From the NCBI GenBank assembly GCA_900315175.1, contig OMYA01000013.1:1-43255 (forward strand): DNA of 43,255 bases, written 5' to 3'. The notes under the pieces were generated by a model, which searched no databases, was not told where the DNA came from, and was given only the letters and a program-made list of their open reading frames with translations. The stretch comes from an uncultured Bacteroidales bacterium (GTDB lineage Bacteria > Bacteroidota > Bacteroidia > Bacteroidales > F082). The position numbers were made by a program, and so were the translations under genes. Numbering within the stretch: the stretch's first letter is position 1; each line of letters starts with the position of its first letter. Of the stretch, positions 32,807-41,274 are shown in pieces.

Positions 32807-34066
32807 ATGAACTACAATGACATTGAAATCATGGCCCCTGTGGGCTCGTATGAAGCCCTTTCAGCAGCAATTCAGGCTGGTGCCGGAAGCGTATATTTTG
32901 GCATAGGCAAGCTCAACATGCGCTCAAAATCGACGAAAAACTTCACGCTCGATGACCTGCACACCATCTCTGAGACCTGCCACGCTCATGGAGTGAAAAG
33001 CTATGTGACCGTAAACACTGTGGTTTTCGACGAGGAGATGGACGAGATGCATGCTCTTTTGGATGCCATCAAAGCCAACAATATCTCCGCTATCATCGCA
33101 TCCGACCAGAGCGTGATACAATATGCGCGCAAAATTGGCGTGGAGGTGCACATGTCGACACAATGCAACATCACCAACCTTGAGGCTGTGAAGTATTATT
33201 CGCAGTTTGCCGATGTGATGGTGACAGCGCGCGAGCTCAACATCAACCAGGTGAAGCATATCACTGAAGAGATTGAGCGTCAGCATATTACAGGACCAAA
33301 TGGTGAGCTGGTGCGCATCGAGGTGTTCTGCCACGGCGCCCTGTGCATGGCGGTGTCTGGCAAATGCTATCTGAGTCTGGATAACTTTGGAACGAGTGCC
33401 AACCGTGGTGCCTGCGTTCAGCCTTGCCGTCGTGGATATGAAGTCACCGACCGTGACAAAGAAATTACGTTAGCTGTTGAGAATGAATATATTATGTCGC
33501 CAAAAGACCTGTGTACCTTGCCATTCCTCGACAAGGTGTTGGCGGCAGGAGTGAAAGTGCTTAAAATCGAAGGCCGTGGCCGCTCGCCAGAATACACCAA
33601 GCTGACAGTGGGCGTCTATCGTGAGGCTGTCGATGCAATAAATGCCGGCACATTCACACAGGAGAAGATAGAGAAATGGACCGAGCGTCTGCGGAGCGTA
33701 TATAACCGCGACTTCTGGGATGGCTATTATCTCGGCAGAAAAATGGGCGAGTGGACCAAGAAATACGGCTCGCAAGCCACCAAGACCAAGCTTTTCATTG
33801 GCACGATAACCAATTTCTTCGCAAAAATCAACGTGGCGGAAATCAGGATGGAGACGCACGACCTCAACGTCGGCGACGAAATCATGATAATCGGTCCGAC
33901 CACGGGCGTTTACGAAGATACCATAAAAGAGATACGAGTTGATTTATTGCCTGTAAATCAGACAGTTAAGGGCGAACTTTGCTCGATTCCGGCACACGAC
34001 ATTGTGCGCCGCGGCGACAAAGTTTATAAGATTATTGAAGCGACAGAAGACGATGCAACACTTTAA
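32807..34066 (+). CDS. U32-family peptidase-like protein
   Basis: 419 residues from ATG 32807; an ATG five codons upstream lies in a dispersed repeat. The U32 signature is present as EVFCHGALCMAVSGKCYLS near residue 170, with further cysteines in ANRGACVQPCRR, which bind iron-sulfur in well-studied members. The family includes collagenase-like proteins, but related members (TrhP, RlhA, UbiU/V) hydroxylate RNA or ubiquinone. Orthology cannot be set from sequence alone; a tRNA or rRNA hydroxylation role is at least as likely as proteolysis. It overlaps the PHP gene by 14 bases. Confidence 0.88.
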   Translation: MNYNDIEIMAPVGSYEALSAAIQAGAGSVYFGIGKLNMRSKSTKNFTLDDLHTISETCHAHGVKSYVTVNTVVFDEEMDEMHALLDAIKANNISAIIASDQSVIQYARKIGVEVHMSTQCNITNLEAVKYYSQFADVMVTARELNINQVKHITEEIERQHITGPNGELVRIEVFCHGALCMAVSGKCYLSLDNFGTSANRGACVQPCRRGYEVTDRDKEITLAVENEYIMSPKDLCTLPFLDKVLAAGVKVLKIEGRGRSPEYTKLTVGVYREAVDAINAGTFTQEKIEKWTERLRSVYNRDFWDGYYLGRKMGEWTKKYGSQATKTKLFIGTITNFFAKINVAEIRMETHDLNVGDEIMIIGPTTGVYEDTIKEIRVDLLPVNQTVKGELCSIPAHDIVRRGDKVYKIIEATEDDATL

Positions 34067-34895
34067 TTTACATACACATAGCACTTTTTCCGACGGCAAG
34101 TCGCTGATGGAGGAGACCGTGACGGAAGCCATCAGTCAGGGTATGCACACCCTGGGATTCTCCGACCACTCCAGCGTGCCGTTCGAGAGCCGTGTCTCCA
34201 TCCCGATGGATAAAAACGACGAGTATGTCGAGCATCTTAATAAATTGAAAATCAAATACAAAGACCAGATAGACATCCTCGCTTCAATGGAGATGGAATT
34301 CATTCCCGGCATTGTCGTCGATTTTGAAAAAACAAAAGAAAAATACAAGCTCGATTATCTCATCGGTTCAGTTCATCTTGTGGGCAAAAGCCCTGATACT
34401 CTTTGGTTTATCGACGGGAAAAGCATCGAGCCTTACGACGAAGGACTGAAAAAATACTTCGTAGGCGACATAAAAAAAGGTGTTCGTGCATATTTCAATC
34501 AGGAAAACGAGATGATAGAGACCGAGAAATTCGACATCATCGGGCATTTCGACAAGGTGAAGATGAATGCTCGCGGACGTTATTTCCAGGAGGAGGAAAA
34601 GTGGTATCGCGACATGGTTTTGGAGACCCTCGACCTCATCAGACAGCACGATTTGATAGTGGAAGTCAACACTAGAGGGCTGTACAAGCAGCGTTACAAC
34701 GGTTTTTACCCTTCGGAGTGGCTGCTGCCTCGCATGAAAGAGTTCAACATCCCGGTAGTCATCAGTTCCGATGCACATCAATACTGGGAACTCACATATT
34801 TCTTCAAAGAAGCGGAAGAAGCGTTGAAAGCAGTGGGATATAAAGAGACTATGTGTTTCAAAAATGGAAAATGGAATGCTGAACCATTGATGTAA
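34053..34895 (+). CDS. PHP-domain phosphatase, histidinol-phosphatase-like
   Basis: 280 residues from ATG 34053, inside the end of the U32 gene; the new start gives the classical PHP opening MQHFNLHTHSTFSDG. Metal ligands follow in GFSDHSSVPF, MEMEFIPG, GSVHLVG, HFDK, and SSDAHQ near the end. HisK-type PHP phosphatases remove phosphate from L-histidinol phosphate; no his genes are near, so another phosphate ester is possible. Confidence 0.85.
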   Translation: MQHFNLHTHSTFSDGKSLMEETVTEAISQGMHTLGFSDHSSVPFESRVSIPMDKNDEYVEHLNKLKIKYKDQIDILASMEMEFIPGIVVDFEKTKEKYKLDYLIGSVHLVGKSPDTLWFIDGKSIEPYDEGLKKYFVGDIKKGVRAYFNQENEMIETEKFDIIGHFDKVKMNARGRYFQEEEKWYRDMVLETLDLIRQHDLIVEVNTRGLYKQRYNGFYPSEWLLPRMKEFNIPVVISSDAHQYWELTYFFKEAEEALKAVGYKETMCFKNGKWNAEPLM

Positions 34896-34909
34896 TTAAA
34901 TCATTAGAG

Positions 34910-35650
34910 ATGAACACGATAATCCTAGCTTTAGCAATTCTGCCTGTCATCGTTTTGGCTTGGTATATCTATAAAAAAGACAAATACGAAAAAGAGCCGT
35001 TTTCGATGCTGGTGAAGGCGTTTCTCCTCGGAGTTCTGGCAATCCCGATGGATTTGATAATTGTTGCCATCATCAACACATTAATTCCCGGTGGCACCGT
35101 GTTCTACACTGCCTTCTTTGAGGCAGGCATCCCCGAAGAGTTCTGCAAATGGGCACTTTTCATGCTGTTTATATGGCGTAACAAGAACTTCAACGAGCCT
35201 TTCGATGGCATCGTATATGCATGTTTTATTGGGCTGGGCTTCGCTGGCATTGAAAATATCATGTATGTCTTTGGTAATGAGACGATTGGGGGAGCTCTGT
35301 CGACAGGAGTGATGCGGGCTTTGCTGTCGGTGCCGGGTCATTTCCTCTTTGCTGTGATAATGGGATATTTCCTCGGCATGGCAAAATTCAGACCTGAACA
35401 ACGCAGCAAGTATCTGACACTCAGCCTTGTATGTCCGATGCTGGCACATGGACTGTTCGACTATCTGCTCATGCTCTCTTCAGCATTTTCAGAGAATGAT
35501 TTGGGATGGATTGGTACAATATTGTTTGTACTTTTCATCTATCTTGATTTAAAAATGTGGAAAATCGGAGTCAGACATATTGCCAAAATGCAGGAAAATT
35601 CACGCATTGAACATAACAACAGAATCTTTAGAGATATATTTAAATCTTAA
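34910..35650 (+). CDS. PrsW-family intramembrane metalloprotease
   Basis: 246 residues with about eight membrane helices. The family motifs are in order: GIPEEFCKW (EE motif), FDGIVYACFIGLGFAGIEN, PGHFLFAVIMGYFLG and HGLFDYLL, which provide the glutamates and histidines of the active site. In Bacillus, PrsW makes the first cut in the anti-sigma factor RsiW. RseP at 23937 could carry out a second, intramembrane cut of a similar substrate, but that link is inference; no anti-sigma factor is encoded here. Confidence 0.92.
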   Translation: MNTIILALAILPVIVLAWYIYKKDKYEKEPFSMLVKAFLLGVLAIPMDLIIVAIINTLIPGGTVFYTAFFEAGIPEEFCKWALFMLFIWRNKNFNEPFDGIVYACFIGLGFAGIENIMYVFGNETIGGALSTGVMRALLSVPGHFLFAVIMGYFLGMAKFRPEQRSKYLTLSLVCPMLAHGLFDYLLMLSSAFSENDLGWIGTILFVLFIYLDLKMWKIGVRHIAKMQENSRIEHNNRIFRDIFKS

Positions 35651-35654
35651 AAAT

Positions 35655-37787
35655 ATGAAGAAGTTATTTTTATCTATCGCATTGATTATTAGCGTTTTAT
35701 GCGCTAAAGCAGATGAAGGCATGTGGCTTCCATACAACCTTAGCGGCCAGAGTCTTCAAGAGATGCAGCAGCTTGGTTGCAAGCTTACTGCCGAACAGAT
35801 TTTCGACCTCAACCAGCCGAGTCTGAAAGATGCCATCGTGCAGTTTGGCGGTGGCTGCACTGGCGAACTCATCTCCCCGGAAGGTCTTTTGCTCACTAAC
35901 CATCACTGCGGCTTGAGCTATGTGCAGAAACATGCCACCGTGGAACACGATTACCTCACCGACGGTTTCTGGGCATACAGCAAGGCTGAAGAGCTGCCTA
36001 ACCCAGGTCTGACAGTGTCGTTCCTCGCTAATGTGGAAGATGTTACGGATTTGGTTCTCGAAGGCGTTACTGACGAAGAGACACGTAGCGAAGTCATCGA
36101 CGCAAATATCGAAAAGATTATCAAAGAACGCATGGGCGAACGCGATGTCACCATCGAAATAGTGCCGTTCTACTCTGGTAATCAATATATTATGTTTGAA
36201 TATGACGTGTATCGCGATGTGCGTCTCGTGTGCTGCCCACCATGGGGTATCGGCAAATACGGTGCTGACACCGACAACTGGACATGGCCACGCCACAAAG
36301 GCGACTTCAACATCTTCAGAGTGTACACCGACCGCGACGGAAAGCCGGCAAAATATAGCGAAAACAACATCCCGATGCAGTCGAAACACTACTTGCCAAT
36401 CAACATCAAAGGCGTGAAACAAGGTGACTATGCGATGATTATGGGTTATCCGGGCTCAACCGACAGATACTCAACGTCTTACACTGTTAAGAATTTGATT
36501 GAATCTGATTGCCCGGCTATTATCAACTGCCGCACAACCAAGCTCAACGAGTACCGCAAGCACATGGATGCCGACCAGGAGGTGTTCATCAAATACGCTT
36601 CAAAACAAGCTGGCGTTTCAAATTATTGGAAATATGCCATCGGTCAGCAGAAACAGCTGGTGCGTAACCATGTGTACGACAGACGTTTAGAGCAGGAAGA
36701 AGACTTCCGCCAGTGGGTGTTTGAAGACCCGTCACGCCAGATGGTTTATGGCGATATTTTTGATCAAATCCAAGAGAAATGGGCTATCTTGGATGATATC
36801 ATGATGCCTATGACATATCTGCGCGAAGCCGGATGGAACGGTGGCGAGGCAGTCTCTTTCTCACGTAGATTTATCAGAATCAATAACATGCTCAACGACA
36901 AAGCCTCAAAAGAAGAGATTGCTAAGGTTGCAGAAGGCTTGAAAGCACAGACAACCACGTTCTTCAAAGACTACGACAAGGCTCTTGACATGGATGTGAC
37001 GATTGCATTGCTTAACTTATTATACAAAGATATCGACAGATATGTCCCATTGATGATAGAAGAGATAGGTGCCAAAAATAATGGCGACTTTACCGAATGG
37101 GTCACAAAAGCATTCGATAAATCTATCTTTGTTGACCAGGCCAAACTCGAGAAATGGCTTGATAAACCTAAGAAACTCGACAAAGATCCTATCTTCGCTT
37201 TGACGATGGATATCATCAACACGTATGCTAACGTGGTTTATCCTTTGTATGAGGAGGCGGGAATTATCGGCAATGCCGGCGAGCGTCTATACATGAAAGG
37301 TCTCATGGAGATGCAGACTGAGCGCAACTTCTATCCGGATGCCAACTTCACCATGCGTCTAACCTACGGCACAGTGGAGCCTTACAAAGGTGCCGACGCT
37401 GTCAATTATAATTATTACACTACAATGGACGGCGTGATGGCGAAATACATCCCTGGCAACTGGGAGTTCGACATCCCGCAGGATGTGCGCGACCTCGCCG
37501 AAGCCCGTGACTATGGCCGTTACGCTGACGAAAATGGCGACCTCATCGTGAACTTCATCACCACTAACGATATCACAGGCGGTAACTCAGGAAGCCCTGT
37601 CATCAATGGTGAAGGCGAGCTCATCGGCCTTGCTTTCGACGGCAACTGGGAAGCCATGAGCGGCGACATCATGTTCGAACAAAAGGTGCAACGCACCATC
37701 TGCATGGATGCACGCTACCTGCTCTGGTGCCTTGAGAAAGTGGGAAAGGTGAATAATATCATCAATGAATTGGAGATTATAGAATAG
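35655..37787 (+). CDS. S46-family dipeptidyl peptidase (DPP7/DPP11 type)
   Basis: 710 residues from ATG 35655, just four bases past the PrsW stop; this start opens a signal peptide (MKKLFLSIALIISVLCAKA). Catalytic parts: His in LLTNHHCGLSYVQ (about 84), Asp in DTDNWTWPRHKGDF (about 205), Ser in GGNSGSPVING near 645. S46 enzymes release dipeptides from oligopeptides in the periplasm and feed peptide-fermenting Bacteroidales. Whether it prefers hydrophobic (DPP7) or acidic (DPP11) residues cannot be told here. Confidence 0.94.
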   Translation: MKKLFLSIALIISVLCAKADEGMWLPYNLSGQSLQEMQQLGCKLTAEQIFDLNQPSLKDAIVQFGGGCTGELISPEGLLLTNHHCGLSYVQKHATVEHDYLTDGFWAYSKAEELPNPGLTVSFLANVEDVTDLVLEGVTDEETRSEVIDANIEKIIKERMGERDVTIEIVPFYSGNQYIMFEYDVYRDVRLVCCPPWGIGKYGADTDNWTWPRHKGDFNIFRVYTDRDGKPAKYSENNIPMQSKHYLPINIKGVKQGDYAMIMGYPGSTDRYSTSYTVKNLIESDCPAIINCRTTKLNEYRKHMDADQEVFIKYASKQAGVSNYWKYAIGQQKQLVRNHVYDRRLEQEEDFRQWVFEDPSRQMVYGDIFDQIQEKWAILDDIMMPMTYLREAGWNGGEAVSFSRRFIRINNMLNDKASKEEIAKVAEGLKAQTTTFFKDYDKALDMDVTIALLNLLYKDIDRYVPLMIEEIGAKNNGDFTEWVTKAFDKSIFVDQAKLEKWLDKPKKLDKDPIFALTMDIINTYANVVYPLYEEAGIIGNAGERLYMKGLMEMQTERNFYPDANFTMRLTYGTVEPYKGADAVNYNYYTTMDGVMAKYIPGNWEFDIPQDVRDLAEARDYGRYADENGDLIVNFITTNDITGGNSGSPVINGEGELIGLAFDGNWEAMSGDIMFEQKVQRTICMDARYLLWCLEKVGKVNNIINELEIIE

Positions 37788-37796
37788 CACGCTATT

Positions 37797-37918
37797 GTCA
37801 TTTCGAGCGTAACGAAGTGAAGTCGAGAAATCCTTGTCTAACGTTAACAATTGTATGTTTTCGTTAAACGAGGATTTCTCCATTTCACTCCATTTCATTT
37901 CGCTTAGGTCGAAATGAC
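37797..37918. repeat. GTCATTTCGA repeat as a 122-bp palindrome between convergent genes
   Basis: Left arm GTCATTTCGAGCG from 37797, right arm ending GGTCGAAATGAC at 37918. The centre pairs GAGAAATCC with GGATTTCTC and TAACGTTA is itself palindromic. It fills the gap between the S46 gene and the response regulator gene, which converge on it; a two-way terminator is likely. Its length is the same as the copy at 8458-8579. Confidence 0.85.
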
Positions 37919-37922
37919 AGGA

Positions 37923-38681
37923 TTATTTCGAAAACCAATTTTTGAATTCGGAAACCTTAGCCTTGCTGATTATTATCTGCTCAGGTATCTTAACCGTCAG
38001 ATTGAGCGACAATTTATTACCAAACCATATTGTCAAGTCTTTAACGGCTTTGCGCGAAACGATAAACTGCCGGTTGGCACGGAAAAAGTCGTCGGGATTG
38101 AGCTGCAGCATGATGTCGTCCAAAGTCTGGCTCATGTAATAGGTGTGCTCGTCCAAAGTGATGGCTTTCACCGTCTTTGTGTCGATGTAGAAATATGCGA
38201 TGTTGGCGGTCGCTAACGGAATGAGTTTGTCGCGTTCAGGCACAAGGAAACACGATTTGTAGCTTTTTTTCATCCCAATTTGGCGTAAAAGAGCGTCGAT
38301 GGCCTCGTTGTTATTCGATTTTTCACCTACAAAAGCGTTGAATTTGTTCATCGCGCGTGTCAGATCATTGCGGTTGATAGGCTTCAAAAGATAGTCTATA
38401 CTGCTAACTTCGAAGGCTTTAAGTGCATATTCGTCGTAAGCGGTGGTGAAAATGATAGGGCAGGTGATTTGAACCTGTTCAAAGATAGCGAACGATGAGC
38501 CGTCGGCGAGGTGTATGTCCATGAAAACCAAGTCAGGCATGGGGTTCTCGTCAAACCATGCCACGCTTTCCTCTATCGACTGCAAAGTGGCAATGACCTC
38601 AGTGTCGGGTGCCACTTCGGTTATCAGTTTTTGCAGCGACTGTGCTGCCAAGACCTCGTCTTCGATAATTAAAGCCTTCAT
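37923..38681 (-). CDS. LytTR-type response regulator
   Basis: 252 residues from ATG 38681; a TTG two codons earlier is less likely. Receiver domain about 1-120 with acidic Asp8, phospho-acceptor Asp55 in VFMDIHLADG, Thr80 and Lys100 in DYLLKPI. The C-terminal 100 residues are a LytTR DNA-binding domain (IAYFYIDTKTVKAITL, FFRANRQFIVSRKAV). It pairs with the kinase gene 12 bases upstream. Regulators of this class control many envelope and surface genes in Bacteroidota. Confidence 0.93.
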   Translation of the reverse strand: MKALIIEDEVLAAQSLQKLITEVAPDTEVIATLQSIEESVAWFDENPMPDLVFMDIHLADGSSFAIFEQVQITCPIIFTTAYDEYALKAFEVSSIDYLLKPINRNDLTRAMNKFNAFVGEKSNNNEAIDALLRQIGMKKSYKSCFLVPERDKLIPLATANIAYFYIDTKTVKAITLDEHTYYMSQTLDDIMLQLNPDDFFRANRQFIVSRKAVKDLTIWFGNKLSLNLTVKIPEQIIISKAKVSEFKNWFSK

Positions 38682-38693
38682 AATCAATAGTTT

Positions 38694-39752
38694 TTATACT
38701 AATGGGAGCTTCACGCAGAATGTGCTTCCGTTGTTAGTGATTTCAACAGTTTTATTCCATTTCAGACGATAACGCTCCGACAGGTTTGCTAACCCGATGC
38801 CATTGCTTTCCTCAGGTGTCGCCTTCGCCTGTATCGGGTTCGAGACAGAGACGCTGTTGTCGCCCGTAGTCACCGTCACCACAAGAGGCTGCTTTGATGA
38901 AATCACGTTATGCTTCACCGAGTTCTCTATCAGTGACTGTAATGATAACGGTAAAACGCTGCAATTGTTATATTTAGCATCAATATTAAACTCGAATTTC
39001 AGGTTCTCGCCGTAGCGAATCTGCATCATCTCGCAATAAGCATAGACGCATTTCAGTTCTTCTTCCAAACTGATAACTTCCTTGTTTTGCAAGGTGTGGC
39101 GAAGCACTGACGACAGTTGCTGAAGGTAGTGCTCAGCTTTTTCGGTGTCAATGGTGATGAGCGACTGAAGAGTGTTTAAAGAATTGAACAGAAAATGCGG
39201 GTCGAGTTGGCTCTTCAGTGCCTCGAAACGAGTAAGGAGGTTTTCCGAACGCAACGCCTCATTTTCAACGGCTATGGTTTTCTGATAATACTGCGACCTA
39301 AGTAATTGAACCACAATGAGAACCACGGCCGACATGGTCAAGTCTCTCACCAAACTGTCCTTCATCACGTTATATAAAAACTCAGGTTTAGGATGGATTG
39401 GCGCTAATGCCGCTCTGGTGTAAACAAATCCGATACCGAATACCGCCGCGATTAGCAATGAGCCTAACACGATGAGTGTCAATTCGATATATTTATTTTT
39501 ATATGAAAAACTTAAAATCCTTCTATTGTAAATGAGTATCAGAAAAACTATTATATAGCTTGTTGTGGTGAAATAAAGGAATCTCCAGATGTTGAAATGA
39601 TGTGGGTATAAGTTGACTATCTCGCTGGAAAACAGTGTATTTCCAAAGAAAAACGACAACATCATGATGACGTGGAAGCCAAGGCTGATGATGATTGCCA
39701 CGATGGCAACAGTTTTCATCGGGAGATACTCAGGTGCAATTTTTTTCTTCAT
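38694..39752 (-). CDS. LytS-like sensor histidine kinase
   Basis: 352 residues from ATG 39752; a start seven codons out lies over the -7 box. Four membrane spans (about 13-33, 56-76, 90-110, 137-152), a short coil, then a His_kinase domain with phospho-acceptor His186 in QLDPHFLFNSLNTLQ, N-box SLIENSVKHN and G-box GIGLANLSERYRL. No separate sensing domain is seen, so the membrane part probably senses the signal. The partner is the LytTR regulator just downstream. Confidence 0.93.
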   Translation of the reverse strand: MKKKIAPEYLPMKTVAIVAIIISLGFHVIMMLSFFFGNTLFSSEIVNLYPHHFNIWRFLYFTTTSYIIVFLILIYNRRILSFSYKNKYIELTLIVLGSLLIAAVFGIGFVYTRAALAPIHPKPEFLYNVMKDSLVRDLTMSAVVLIVVQLLRSQYYQKTIAVENEALRSENLLTRFEALKSQLDPHFLFNSLNTLQSLITIDTEKAEHYLQQLSSVLRHTLQNKEVISLEEELKCVYAYCEMMQIRYGENLKFEFNIDAKYNNCSVLPLSLQSLIENSVKHNVISSKQPLVVTVTTGDNSVSVSNPIQAKATPEESNGIGLANLSERYRLKWNKTVEITNNGSTFCVKLPLV

Positions 39753-39762
39753 AATTATAAAC

Positions 39763-39798
39763 TTATCGGACACAAAAATAAGTTTTTATGTCCGATAA
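39763..39798 (-). promoter_or_regulatory. Promoter with inverted repeat upstream of the kinase gene
   Basis: TATTTTTG (-7) on the minus strand at 39780-39773 lies inside a perfect inverted repeat TTATCGGACA-N16-TGTCCGATAA (39763-39772 and 39789-39798). The distal arm lies upstream of the predicted start of transcription, so this is more likely a DNA-binding site than an RNA hairpin. Confidence 0.55.
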
Positions 39799-39845
39799 TG
39801 CAATTGTTTACTAACTGAAATGACATTTTTCGATGTTGAAACGTC

Positions 39846-40787
39846 TTAATGGTTTTCCATCAGGAAGCGTTCCACTTCGATACCTGCCATTGCGCCGGTG
39901 CCTGCTGCCACGATAGCCTGTCGGTAGGTTTTGTCCTGGCAGTCGCCTGCTGCGAAGATACCTTCCACGTTTGTCGCTGTCGACTTTGGCTTGGTGATGA
40001 TGTAGCCGGTTTCGTCCATTTCGAGTATTCCCTTGAAAACGTCGGTGTTTGGCACATGGCCGATAGCCTCGAAGAAGCCGTCGATTTTCAGTGTGCGTTC
40101 TTCGCCGGTCTTATTGTTGACTACTTTAGCGCCTTGCAGTGTGCTCATGAAGCCTTTCACTTCGCCGAAGAGTTCTTTGGTGTTTGTGTTCCAGAGAATC
40201 TCGATGTTAGGTGTGTTCATCACGCGGTGTTGCATTGCTTTCGAGGCGCGCAGCACGTCGCGGCGCACTATCATATACACTTTGTTGCAGAGATGTGCGA
40301 GGTATGTCGCATCTTCGCATGCTGTGTCGCCGCCTCCTACCACTGCCACATCTTTGCCGCGGTAGAAGTAGCCGTCGCATGTGGCGCATGCCGACACTCC
40401 GCCGCCTTTGAACTGTTCTTCTGTCTCAAGGCCGAGATAACGTGCTGATGCTCCTGTTGCCACCACTATGGTGTCAGCCAAGAGTTCGTCGCCGAAGTCC
40501 GACTTGCAGTGGAAAGGACGTTTCGAGGCATCGACTTCGATAATCGAGCCCATGCGGAACTCTGTCCCGAAGCGTTCAGCCTGACGGCGGATATCGTCCA
40601 TCATCTGGCCGCCCTGCACTCCTTCTGGATAGCCCGGGAAGTTCTCAATTTCTGTTGTCTGCATGAGCTGGCCTCCTGTGAGCGGACCCTCATAGATAAC
40701 GGTTTTTATATCGGCGCGGCCGGTGTAGATGGCTGTGGTGTAGCCTGCAGGGCCTGAGCCAAGGATAAGGCATTGAATGTGTTCCAT
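39846..40787 (-). CDS. trxB: Thioredoxin-disulfide reductase
   Basis: 313 residues. It is the flavoenzyme that reduces thioredoxin with NADPH. FAD-binding LILGSGPAGYTTAIYTGRA at the N-terminus, redox cysteines Cys134 and Cys137 in ACATCDGYF, NADPH loop GGGDTA (151-156) and the FAD motif IFAAGDCQDKTYRQ. Normal length. Its promoter is TATCTTTG at 40829-40822. It lies upstream of the two-component genes in the same direction. Confidence 0.96.
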   Translation of the reverse strand: MEHIQCLILGSGPAGYTTAIYTGRADIKTVIYEGPLTGGQLMQTTEIENFPGYPEGVQGGQMMDDIRRQAERFGTEFRMGSIIEVDASKRPFHCKSDFGDELLADTIVVATGASARYLGLETEEQFKGGGVSACATCDGYFYRGKDVAVVGGGDTACEDATYLAHLCNKVYMIVRRDVLRASKAMQHRVMNTPNIEILWNTNTKELFGEVKGFMSTLQGAKVVNNKTGEERTLKIDGFFEAIGHVPNTDVFKGILEMDETGYIITKPKSTATNVEGIFAAGDCQDKTYRQAIVAAGTGAMAGIEVERFLMENH

Positions 40788-40821
40788 ATTAATATAATAA
40801 GGTGTTGTTTTAATTTTTTTG

Positions 40822-40829
40822 CAAAGATA
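40822..40829 (-). promoter_or_regulatory. -7 box of trxB
   Basis: TATCTTTG on the minus strand, 34 bases upstream of the ATG at 40787. Confidence 0.55.
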
Positions 40830-40843
40830 GTATTTTTTTTGAC

Positions 40844-40871
40844 GTCATTTCGACCGAAGTGGAGAAATCTC
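40844..40871. repeat. GTCATTTCGA repeat, short copy
   Basis: GTCATTTCGACCGAAG followed directly by TGGAGAAATCTC; the middle of the usual unit is missing. It lies just upstream of the trxB promoter. Confidence 0.75.
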
Positions 40872-40903
40872 AAAAAAATAAACAATGTATGAGGTTTTTA
40901 TGG

Positions 40904-41063
40904 ACATTTTTAATGCCCTTCTTGAAAAACTCACAGTACCCTGTGGTAGGTCGTTTTTCTGCGAAGGACATTAAAAATGTTTAATTACAAATTCTATATT
41001 CGAATTGTTCTCAGTACCCTGTGGTAGGTCGTTTTTCTGCGAAGGACATTAAAAATGATTAAT
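40904..41063. repeat. Two copies of a 46-bp structured element upstream of tRNA-Pro
   Basis: 40934-40979 and 41012-41057 are identical over 46 bp, starting CAGTACCCTGTGGTAGGTCG and ending CATTAAAAATG; six more bases match with one difference. A left arm at 40904-40930 is largely complementary to 40953-40980, making a long hairpin around CACAG-TACC-CTGTG. The second copy lacks that arm. The role is unknown. The rest of 40788-41112 is AT-rich without a gene. Confidence 0.85.
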
Positions 41064-41112
41064 ATAGTGATTGTATTCAAAAAAGTTGTATTTTTGCAGT
41101 GCGAAAAGCGTT

Positions 41113-41186
41113 CGGGGCATGGTGCAGTTGGCTAGCATTCTTGCATGGGGTGCAAGCGGTCGCCCGTTCGAGTCGGGCTGCTCCGA
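41113..41186 (+). tRNA. tRNA-Pro (anticodon GGG)
   Basis: 74 bases. Acceptor CGGGGCA pairs with TGCTCCG (one G-T); D stem GTGC/GCAT; anticodon stem CTTGC/GCAAG around loop ATGGGGT, anticodon GGG; T stem GCCCG/CGGGC with TTCGAGT loop; discriminator A. CCA is not encoded. G37 and the A32-T38 pair are typical for tRNA-Pro(GGG), which reads CCC and CCT codons. A terminator follows. Confidence 0.93.
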
Positions 41187-41193
41187 CGACTTT

Positions 41194-41249
41194 AAAAAAG
41201 CTGTAATCAGTATAAAACTAACTTTTTATGGTCTGATTATAGCTTTTTT
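41194..41249 (+). terminator. Terminator after tRNA-Pro
   Basis: A 17-bp stem (41194-41210 with 41233-41249, one G-T pair) around a 22-base loop, ending in a T run that is part of the stem and a further T run at 41252-41260. It lies just before the promoter of the next gene. Confidence 0.8.
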
Positions 41250-41262
41250 CATTTTTTTTTAG

Positions 41263-41270
41263 TATCTTTG
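41263..41270 (+). promoter_or_regulatory. -7 box almost touching the start of the TPR-HTH gene
   Basis: TATCTTTG, a full match, only four bases before the ATG at 41275. With the usual spacing, transcription would begin at or beside the A of the start codon, so the message is predicted to be leaderless. Confidence 0.5.
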
Positions 41271-41274
41271 CATT

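Noticed and set aside
40934..41057. Two 46-bp repeats with a 32-base spacer, looking like a tiny CRISPR
   Set aside because: Only two repeats, no cas genes in the window, and the spacer is AT-rich; the long inverted left arm fits a structured element instead.
41113..41186. tRNA-Pro as an integration site of a mobile element
   Set aside because: No copy of the tRNA 3' end, integrase gene or foreign gene block is seen; the nearby repeats lie upstream of the tRNA and do not overlap it.
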